Assembly: GCA_946482615.1 (NCBI GenBank)
Contig: CAMLSF010000227.1
Location: forward strand, 1 to 5,033
Source of the DNA: an uncultured Chromatiaceae bacterium
GTDB taxonomy: Bacteria; Pseudomonadota; Gammaproteobacteria; Enterobacterales; Alteromonadaceae
DNA: 5,033 nucleotides
Reading direction: 5' to 3'
The position numbers and the translations under genes were made by a program. Below the pieces are notes generated by a model. It did not search any database, was not told where the DNA came from, and saw only the letters and a list, made by a program, of their open reading frames with translations. Positions within the stretch are counted from its first letter, which is position 1. Every line of letters begins with the position of its first letter. Of this stretch, positions 1-4,685 are shown in pieces.

Positions 1-243
1 AGCTACAGCCTGCAACGGGTTGACACTAACCAATATCAACTGGCGGTATTAGCCAATGACAGCGATGTGGATGAAGACACTCTGACCATAGATGGTGCTT
101 CCACTTCGGTAGGTACTGTGACCTTTAATGCTCAGGGCTTAACTCTGACCACGCCTGCCCTTTATGTCGGCCCTGTCAGTCTGCGTTACACAGTGACCGA
201 CGGTAAAGGCGGACGTGATAGTGCTGATGTAAACCTGATTATC
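1..243 (+). repeat. Tandem-95/cadherin-like repeat unit A (5' truncated)
   Basis: It encodes the motif series VLANDSDVDEDTLTI, then GTVTF, then YTVTDGKGGRDSADV, matching the two complete units at 1723-2262. The VLANDSDVD and TDGKGG segments are almost identical to unit B. Units of this type form Ig/cadherin-like beta-sandwiches in large bacterial surface proteins, with the D-x-D runs likely binding calcium. More copies may lie upstream of the window. Confidence 0.8.
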
Positions 244-2964
244 GAGGGTGGTGCAGCGTCAAACCTGCCGGTGATTACAGTGCCTGCTGATATTGAAGTG
301 AATGCAACAGCGCTCTTTACCCGCGTACAGCTTGGCACTGCAACAGCAGTGGATCGTAACGGTCGTCGTCTGAGAGTATCGCTGATCAACGGTAGTCTGT
401 TCTTTGCGCCGGGCGAACATATTGTCTACTGGCAAGCCACGGATGCTGATGGCAATACAGCCACTAAAGCCCAGCGGGTTCGGGTGAATCCATTGGTGTC
501 CTTAAGCAAAGATCAACTGGTGACCGAAGGCAGCGAAGTGGAGGTTCAGGTGATACTGAATGGTCCGTCTCCTGTTTATCCGGTGTCTATACCATATATT
601 GTCAGCGGCAGTGCAAATGGCAACGACCATACACTGGTGTCCGGTGTAGCTGAGATCAGCTCAGGCCTGAGCACGACCATCCGCTTTAATGTGTTGGAAG
701 ATGGTCAGGCTGATTCACCTGAAGATGTCATTATTACGCTGGATAGTAGCGTGAATCGTGGCAGCCAGCGCGTCAGTCGGATTGTGATCAGTGAAGCCAA
801 TATAGCTCCTGTGGTGTCTTTAACTGTGAATCAGAATAACGAAAATCGTCTGACCATCAGTGAAGGCGACGGTTTGGTGACAGTGACTGCCACTGTGACT
901 GATGCCAATCCACAGGATCAAATTACCGGAGTCTGGAACCTTGGTCGCCTGAGTAATGTGACCTCAGATCAAACTCAATTAAGTTTTGATCCGACAGAGC
1001 AAGGGCCTGGTTTATATCTGGTTAGCTATACGGCTACAGACAATGGCACTCCTAGTTTGTCTGCAACGTCCAGAGTCTTTATTGTGATCCGGCCAAACTT
1101 ACCGACGCTGGGCTCTGCTGATACGGATGGCGATTTAGTGCCAGATGATCAGGAAGGTTTTGCTGATTCAGACGGTGATGGTATTCCTGATTATCAGGAT
1201 GCGATTAACGAATGTAACGTGATGCCAACAGAGTTACTGGGACAAACACAGTTTGTAGCCGAGGGTGATCCTGGAGTCTGTTTACGTCTGGGCACTGTGG
1301 CAGCAGAAACGGATGCAGGTGGCTTGCAGATTGCCAAAGATGCCATTGAAACCGACGATGTTGCAGTCAATATAGGTGGTATCTTCGACTTTATAGCTTA
1401 TGGTTTGCCTGAACAGGGTAAGAGTTACAGCCTGGTGATACCACAACGTTTACCAATACCAGCGAATGCCGTGTATCGTAAATTCAATGATGTCACAGGT
1501 TGGGTTGATTTTGTCAGCAATGAGCGTAACTCGGTCTCCAGTGCGGCCGGTGAGCGTGGTTTCTGTCCTCCTCCTGGTGATGCGGTCTGGACTGCAGGTT
1601 TAACCGAAGGTCACTGGTGTGTGCAGGTGACAGTCGAAGATGGTGGTCCGAACGATGCTGACGGTATTGCCAACAGTGCTATTGTCGACCCGGGTGGTGT
1701 TGCTGTTGAGCTCAACGGTAATAACCTGCCTGTTGCTGTGGCGGATGAAGCTTCGGTTTTGGCCGACACCAGTGTGGATGTCAATGTACTGGCGAATGAC
1801 TCAGATGTGGACGGCGATACGTTAACTATCAATCAGGCCATCAGTAGCTTCGGTACAGTCACTATTCTGGCTGATCAACAGTTAAGCTACACACCGAACC
1901 CTGACTTTGTTGGTACTGATACAGTGATTTACAGTATCACCGACGGCAAAGGCGGTACTGCAAGCAGTGAACTGGTGGTCGATGTGTTTAGCAATACGGC
2001 GCCAGTGGCTGTGAATGACAGTGCGTCGACAGATGACAGAACCACAATATTGATAGCTGTACTGGCCAATGATACAGATGCAGAGGGTGATGTACTGACG
2101 GTCAGTGCTGCGGATGCACAGGAAGGAACTGTCAGCATTGAGGCCGACCAGCGCTTGCGTTATACACCCAAAGCTGGTTTTGATGGCGTGGATACCATCA
2201 GCTACACAGTAACAGACAGTTCAGGTGATTCAGCCACAGGCTCAGTCAGTGTGACAGTCCGTGCTTATCAGGACGTTGTAGTGGATAACAAATCAAGTGG
2301 GGGCAGTATGACGTGGTGGATAGGCATGGTATTGGCAGGAGCTGTGATGTTGCGTCGCCGTTCAATCCTGAGTGTTGCAGCTGTTGCGCTGCTGGGGTTC
2401 AGCCCTTTGAGTCAGGGAGAAGACTGGTATCTGCAAGGTTCAGTAGGACATAGCAAAGCGGATCAGAAACAAAGCCGTCTGGTGGAGGCGTTACCCAGCG
2501 GCACTATCACGGCCTTTGATGACAGTGATAACTCGTATGGCATCACCCTGGGTTATCAGCTGCATCCTGCTGTGGCACTGGAAATGGGCTATCAGGATTT
2601 AGGGGAAGCCAGTAGTCAAATCAATGGGGATAGCCTGACGCCAGAGCAATACCATGAATTGGTGAAGGCTGTGAGTCCTGTGCTGGTGGAGGGCTGGACT
2701 ATAGCGGCGCGTTTTACCTTATGGCAAAACGAGCAATGGGGTCTGGAAGTGCCACTGGGGATCCTGAACTGGGATAGTGAAATTGAAAGTACGATGGGCA
2801 ATAGTACTTTGTATTCAACACGGGATGGCAAAGACTGGTTTTTAGGCGTGCAACTGAACTACGCAGTGTCGGATCACTGGAAAGTGGGGTTGGGTTATCA
2901 GCAACTGGAGCTGGAAGCCAATGATGTCAGCAGCTGGTTGCTGAGTGCCCGCTACGAGTTCTGA
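1..2964 (+). CDS. Multidomain secreted repeat protein (adhesin-like) fused in frame to a C-terminal outer-membrane beta-barrel, 5' partial
   Basis: The frame is open from base 1, so the true start is upstream; 987 codons are visible and TGA is at 2962-2964. Numbering from base 1, the regions are: truncated tandem-95 repeat, residues 1-81; HYR-like domain, about 89-163; Calx-beta-like domain (TEGS..., ...VIITLD), about 165-267; PKD/Ig-like domain, about 270-365; Asp-rich calcium-binding linker (DTDGD, DSDGDGIPD), about 374-400; choice-of-anchor U-like region ending in DGGPNDADG and VDPGG, about 405-573; two 90-residue tandem-95 repeats, 575-664 and 665-754; GlyGly-CTERM-like tail (SGGS, hydrophobic stretch, RRR), about 765-787; a second hydrophobic segment, 789-800; and an OmpA-like barrel, about 807-987, ending ARYEF with the terminal Phe expected of BAM substrates. 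From the families, this is an exported, calcium-stabilised surface protein, probably for adhesion or matrix binding; that role is inferred. The fusion past the sorting tail is odd, since such tails normally end a protein. Domain names are from motif recognition only. Confidence 0.9.
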   Translation, partial: SYSLQRVDTNQYQLAVLANDSDVDEDTLTIDGASTSVGTVTFNAQGLTLTTPALYVGPVSLRYTVTDGKGGRDSADVNLIIEGGAASNLPVITVPADIEVNATALFTRVQLGTATAVDRNGRRLRVSLINGSLFFAPGEHIVYWQATDADGNTATKAQRVRVNPLVSLSKDQLVTEGSEVEVQVILNGPSPVYPVSIPYIVSGSANGNDHTLVSGVAEISSGLSTTIRFNVLEDGQADSPEDVIITLDSSVNRGSQRVSRIVISEANIAPVVSLTVNQNNENRLTISEGDGLVTVTATVTDANPQDQITGVWNLGRLSNVTSDQTQLSFDPTEQGPGLYLVSYTATDNGTPSLSATSRVFIVIRPNLPTLGSADTDGDLVPDDQEGFADSDGDGIPDYQDAINECNVMPTELLGQTQFVAEGDPGVCLRLGTVAAETDAGGLQIAKDAIETDDVAVNIGGIFDFIAYGLPEQGKSYSLVIPQRLPIPANAVYRKFNDVTGWVDFVSNERNSVSSAAGERGFCPPPGDAVWTAGLTEGHWCVQVTVEDGGPNDADGIANSAIVDPGGVAVELNGNNLPVAVADEASVLADTSVDVNVLANDSDVDGDTLTINQAISSFGTVTILADQQLSYTPNPDFVGTDTVIYSITDGKGGTASSELVVDVFSNTAPVAVNDSASTDDRTTILIAVLANDTDAEGDVLTVSAADAQEGTVSIEADQRLRYTPKAGFDGVDTISYTVTDSSGDSATGSVSVTVRAYQDVVVDNKSSGGSMTWWIGMVLAGAVMLRRRSILSVAAVALLGFSPLSQGEDWYLQGSVGHSKADQKQSRLVEALPSGTITAFDDSDNSYGITLGYQLHPAVALEMGYQDLGEASSQINGDSLTPEQYHELVKAVSPVLVEGWTIAARFTLWQNEQWGLEVPLGILNWDSEIESTMGNSTLYSTRDGKDWFLGVQLNYAVSDHWKVGLGYQQLELEANDVSSWLLSARYEF
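1723..1992 (+). repeat. Tandem-95/cadherin-like repeat unit B (90 residues)
   Basis: This complete unit runs from NLPVAVADEA through VLANDSDVDGDTLTI, GTVTILADQQLSYTPN and YSITDGKGGTA to VVDVFS. It is exactly 270 bases long and abuts unit C of the same length. The YTPNPDFVGTDTV segment is the usual repeat core. It is closer in its VLANDSDVD and TDGKGG motifs to the distant unit A than to its neighbour C. Confidence 0.85.
1993..2262 (+). repeat. Tandem-95/cadherin-like repeat unit C (90 residues)
   Basis: This complete unit starts NTAPVAVNDSAS and carries VLANDTDAEGDVLTV, GTVSIEADQRLRYTPK and YTVTDSSGDSA, ending SVTVRA. It has the same 270-base length as unit B but has diverged (TDSSGDSA in place of TDGKGGTA). 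It is the last repeat before the short linker and sorting tail, and so would sit nearest the membrane in the long protein. Confidence 0.85.
2293..2361 (+). other. GlyGly-CTERM-like sorting signal encoded inside the long gene
   Basis: Residues about 765-787 read Ser-Ser-Gly-Gly-Ser, then a hydrophobic stretch MTWWIGMVLAGAVML, then Arg-Arg-Arg. This is the three-part layout of GlyGly-CTERM tails (Gly-rich motif, single transmembrane helix, basic end), which in gammaproteobacteria are processed by rhombosortase, an intramembrane serine protease. Such a tail normally ends the protein; here the frame continues for 200 more codons. The match is by eye and could also be assigned to a related CTERM class. 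Confidence 0.6.
2337..2346 (+). promoter_or_regulatory. Internal Shine-Dalgarno site for the possible nested barrel gene
   Basis: AGGAG at 2337-2341 followed by a five-base spacer (CTGTG) and ATG at 2347. It lies inside codons for the hydrophobic stretch of the sorting tail (LAGAV). Spacing and sequence match the SD of the DUF6492 gene on the other strand of this window (AGGAG, five-base spacer), so it is at least as good as a normal local start. It may still be a chance result of coding Ala-Gly-Ala. Confidence 0.45.
2347..2964 (+). CDS. Possible nested in-frame gene: OmpA-like outer-membrane beta-barrel protein with its own signal peptide
   Basis: ATG at 2347 lies five bases after a perfect AGGAG (2337-2341). 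It would start a 205-residue protein with a classic Sec signal peptide: MLRRRS n-region, hydrophobic ILSVAAVALLGF core, and a probable signal peptidase I site after SQG (residue 24, base 2418), leaving EDWYLQGS as the mature N terminus. The mature part of about 181 residues fits an eight-stranded OmpA/OMP_b-brl-type barrel: alternating amphipathic strands (for example SYGITLGYQL, AVALEMGYQDL, DWFLGVQLNYAV, HWKVGLGYQQLEL) and the terminal motif SARYEF. It has no OmpA peptidoglycan-binding domain. The frame is the same as the long upstream gene, so the barrel could be made only as part of that protein, only from this start, or both ways. The function of the barrel is not evident. What is seen: SD, ATG, signal peptide and barrel. 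What is inferred: independent initiation. Confidence 0.5.
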   Translation: MLRRRSILSVAAVALLGFSPLSQGEDWYLQGSVGHSKADQKQSRLVEALPSGTITAFDDSDNSYGITLGYQLHPAVALEMGYQDLGEASSQINGDSLTPEQYHELVKAVSPVLVEGWTIAARFTLWQNEQWGLEVPLGILNWDSEIESTMGNSTLYSTRDGKDWFLGVQLNYAVSDHWKVGLGYQQLELEANDVSSWLLSARYEF

Positions 2965-2986
2965 GGTGATTCTTTGTTGAAGTAAC

Positions 2987-3015
2987 AAGGGCGGTTTTTC
3001 CGCCCTTTTGCTTTT
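2987..3015 (+). terminator. Rho-independent terminator after the adhesin/barrel gene
   Basis: There is a perfect 8-bp stem, AAGGGCGG (2987-2994) with CCGCCCTT (3000-3007), and a loop of five T. A T-rich run, TTGCTTTT, follows. It begins 23 bases after the stop at 2964 and separates this transcription unit from the small membrane-protein gene. Confidence 0.88.
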
Positions 3016-3080
3016 GCATAAGCAGGAGTCTGTGCTGTTATGTTTTGTGACAAAAAAGTCTGCTTCTTTGCAGCGCCTTT

Positions 3081-3089
3081 TGTTATGTT
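3081..3089 (+). promoter_or_regulatory. Candidate extended -10 promoter for the small membrane-protein gene
   Basis: TG-T-TATGTT at 3081-3089 fits an extended -10 element (TGnTATAAT, four of six in the hexamer). The expected -35 position holds TGCTTC, which is poor. Transcription would start near 3096, giving a leader of about 29 bases before the ATG at 3125. Support is only the position between a terminator and a gene, plus the motif. Confidence 0.3.
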
Positions 3090-3124
3090 AAGCTGGACTG
3101 AAAAGTGAATTGGAGTAAAAGTAT

Positions 3125-3349
3125 ATGTCAGGACAAGGATCTGGCGGCAACGTACTAGCCGCATTATGCAGTTTGTTTGTTCCGGGTTTAGGCCAGTTGT
3201 TACAGGGGCGTCTGATAGCCGCTATCCTGTTTTTTGCTATTACAGTAGTTGGTTATGCACTGTGGTGGTTGATTATCCCCGCTATTATTGGGGCTATTGC
3301 ACATCTGTTCGCGATATTAGACGCTGCACGATTCAAATCCTATAACTGA
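3125..3349 (+). CDS. Small hydrophobic membrane protein with PGLGQ..QGR motif
   Basis: This is a 74-residue protein. Its start is supported by GGAG at 3112-3115, nine bases before the ATG. A polar Ser/Gly-rich N terminus (1-9) is followed by a first hydrophobic segment, about 10-26, containing VPGLGQLLQGR (19-29). One long or two short hydrophobic segments follow (about 30-66: LIAAILFFAITVVGYALWW, then LIIPAIIGAIAHLFAIL), and a basic end (DAARFKSYN). The PGLGQ-x-x-x-GR motif between hydrophobic helices is shared by TM2-domain-like small inner-membrane proteins, so an inner-membrane location is likely; the biochemical function is unknown. It sits alone between a terminator upstream and a convergent gene downstream, so it is probably monocistronic. 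Length and composition look intact. Confidence 0.85.
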   Translation: MSGQGSGGNVLAALCSLFVPGLGQLLQGRLIAAILFFAITVVGYALWWLIIPAIIGAIAHLFAILDAARFKSYN

Positions 3350-3360
3350 GCCCCGGCTAA

Positions 3361-3391
3361 TGCCATGCTGCTCTTGTGCTGCGGCATGGCA
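3361..3391. terminator. Stem-loop between convergent genes, possible weak bidirectional terminator
   Basis: TGCCATGC (3361-3368) pairs perfectly with GCATGGCA (3384-3391). The stem can extend inward by a T-G, G-C and C-G pair, leaving a nine-base loop. It lies between the stop of the small membrane-protein gene (3349) and the stop of the opposing gene (3415), where a shared terminator is expected. No T-run follows on either strand, so intrinsic termination would be weak; it may protect 3' ends or act with Rho. Confidence 0.4.
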
Positions 3392-3414
3392 ATCAGAAAA
3401 GGTATCAATAGAGG

Positions 3415-4335
3415 TTAGAGTGGAGGCTGCGCAGCAGAACCCTGAATAAAAGGTGCCACCTTCTGCCAGACCTCTTTGGGAGGTAAGCGGGTTTTACTGC
3501 CGACCACGCAAAACAAGCCTGGATTCGCTAAATCGAAGCTGTCCTCAATGTTCCAGGACTCGTAAGGATGTGAATCATGGATCAGCAACAAAGCCGGTGT
3601 CTGGGCTGTGCCTGCAATCACATGGTATTGCTCCAGCAAGCCCAGTTTCATGGCACAAAGGTAATACAGCGAATATTCAGTCCATTTCAGTTTTAAGAAA
3701 CGACCTATCCACCAGTTTTTCGGATTGGCCGGATCATGCAATGAACACAAAGCATCCACCCAGTTTTCACCTGCTTTTTTAGGCGATAATTCCTGCATCA
3801 GCTTTTGGCTTAAGGTTCTGGACATTAAGGCCGGAGTGACAGTCATACCTAATTCTTTTGGCCCTACATCCGGGCTCATACACAGAATGCGGGCTGAAGA
3901 TTTCCACCATTTCGGGTGCTGAGCTCTTTGTTCGTATTGCAGCAATGCTTTGCCATCGATAATAAGTTTGCTTTCATCCAGAGGTTTCAGGCAGATCACA
4001 TCGGCATCAAGCGTCAGATAAAACTCATTTTCGACTAAATTGGCTATGGCTATTTTCAGCAGTTGCTGTTTGCGCCAGCCGCGCATTTTGGGATACTTTT
4101 TAAATTCTGGCAGTAAATCATCCTCGGCCATCACTTTAATGTTTAGCGATTGCCAACAGGCGTATTCCTGAGTCACTAACTCCACTTCGGCTGCCGGAAC
4201 CAGCACAAAAATCTCAGAGATAGTTCCTGCAGCCACAAAAGTCTGTAAGGATGTAAATAAGATATGAGCCCGCTTTAAATCGTTGACGTCGTAGCTACCA
4301 CTTGCTTTTAATGGCAAAACTGCACTAATCGCCAT
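3415..4335 (-). CDS. DUF6492-type putative glycosyltransferase (GT-A fold)
   Basis: This is a 306-residue protein. The start is fixed by a perfect AGGAG (complement of 4341-4345) five bases before the ATG, and the stop is TAA (complement of 3415-3417). The N terminus, ISAVLPLKASGSY, resembles the first strand of a nucleotide-sugar-binding fold. GWRKQQLLK at 86-94 precedes YLTLDADVICLKPL (106-119), whose D-A-D at 110-112 is the metal/nucleotide-sugar DxD motif. Other likely conserved points are the WTEYSLYY segment (218-225) and the HDSHPYESW segment (253-261). This arrangement is what I recall for DUF6492 proteins, which are related to GT-A glycosyltransferases; donor and acceptor cannot be told from the sequence. 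There is no signal peptide, so it should act in the cytoplasm. It is divergent from a manC-type gene, which favours a role in a surface glycan; that is inference. Confidence 0.82.
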   Translation of the reverse strand: MAISAVLPLKASGSYDVNDLKRAHILFTSLQTFVAAGTISEIFVLVPAAEVELVTQEYACWQSLNIKVMAEDDLLPEFKKYPKMRGWRKQQLLKIAIANLVENEFYLTLDADVICLKPLDESKLIIDGKALLQYEQRAQHPKWWKSSARILCMSPDVGPKELGMTVTPALMSRTLSQKLMQELSPKKAGENWVDALCSLHDPANPKNWWIGRFLKLKWTEYSLYYLCAMKLGLLEQYHVIAGTAQTPALLLIHDSHPYESWNIEDSFDLANPGLFCVVGSKTRLPPKEVWQKVAPFIQGSAAQPPL

Positions 4336-4685
4336 ACTAACTCCTGTAAAAATAATCAGATTTTTTAAACCTGTCGGAAAAGTTGTGGTTACAGCATGGC
4401 AACTTAATGCGCAGAGAACCAGTATTCGGGTTGTCGATGAATTACAGATCTGACGGAACAGCTTTAAAAGCCACTGAACAGTACATTAAGTTTGTGTAAT
4501 ATGCGTAAACTGATTTTAAACGTAACAACAAAGCGCTATCAAACAAAAAAGTGCAGAACAGCTTTTTGCTGGCTTTGATAAGATAAAAAGCAAATAAGTT
4601 TCTGAGCTCTGAGGTTTTATCTGTAAATAGCTGGTACTTTTTACCAGATAAAGCAACGGGGTATTGGACTAGACAAGGATTAAGA
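4336..4685. other. Divergent intergenic region (350 bases), AT-rich, no supported gene
   Basis: This stretch separates the start of the DUF6492 gene (-) from the start of manC (+) and must hold promoters for both. It contains a TAATAT -10-like hexamer at 4497-4502 with a poor -35 (TGAACA, 4475-4480) facing manC. It also has a 10-bp direct repeat GAACAGCTTT at 4456-4465 and 4556-4565, a GCTTTTT/AAAAAGC inverted repeat (4561-4567, 4585-4591), and two overlapping inverted repeats just before manC (4616-4652). I find no convincing promoter for the minus-strand gene, no JUMPstart/ops sequence and no open frame with a good ribosome site. Confidence 0.6.
4616..4652 (+). promoter_or_regulatory. Overlapping inverted repeats in the manC leader (possible alternative hairpins)
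   Basis: TTTATCTG (4616-4623) pairs with CAGATAAA (4645-4652). CTGGTA (4631-4636) pairs with TACCAG (4642-4647) across a five-base loop. The two pairings share bases 4645-4647, so they exclude each other. The structure ends 33 bases before the manC ATG. It may be a leader control element or chance pairing in AT-rich DNA; there is no recognisable riboswitch motif. Confidence 0.3.

Noticed and set aside
1..2262. RTX or type I secretion signature in the repeat protein
   Set aside because: No GGxGxDxUx nonapeptide repeats are present, and the C terminus is a sorting tail and barrel rather than a type I secretion signal.
2407..2964. Autotransporter (type V) translocator instead of an OmpA-like barrel
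   Set aside because: The barrel region is about 181 residues, shorter than the usual 250-300 of a classical autotransporter, and it is preceded by a hydrophobic segment rather than an alpha-helical linker. It is not fully excluded.
3040..3108. Short plus-strand frame of 22 codons (MFCDKKVCFF...) ahead of the small membrane-protein gene, with AGGAG 11 bases upstream
   Set aside because: It is too short, the spacing is long, the candidate -10 element lies inside it, and nothing suggests a leader peptide function.
2952..3164. Minus-strand open frame of 70 codons across the terminator at 2987-3015
   Set aside because: It reads through the terminator stem and into two plus-strand genes, and the product has no protein-like pattern.
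3453..3922. Two plus-strand open frames (3453-3782 and 3725-3922) opposite the DUF6492 gene
   Set aside because: They lie wholly antisense to a protein with a coherent fold and DxD motif. Their translations look like random composition.
4501..4578. Plus-strand frame of 25 codons (MRKLILNVTTK...) in the manC upstream region, considered as a leader peptide
   Set aside because: It has no Shine-Dalgarno sequence before the ATG and no run of regulatory codons. It is likely chance.
4336..4685. JUMPstart/ops element ahead of the polysaccharide gene
   Set aside because: No GGCGGTAGCGTG-like sequence is present on either strand of this stretch.
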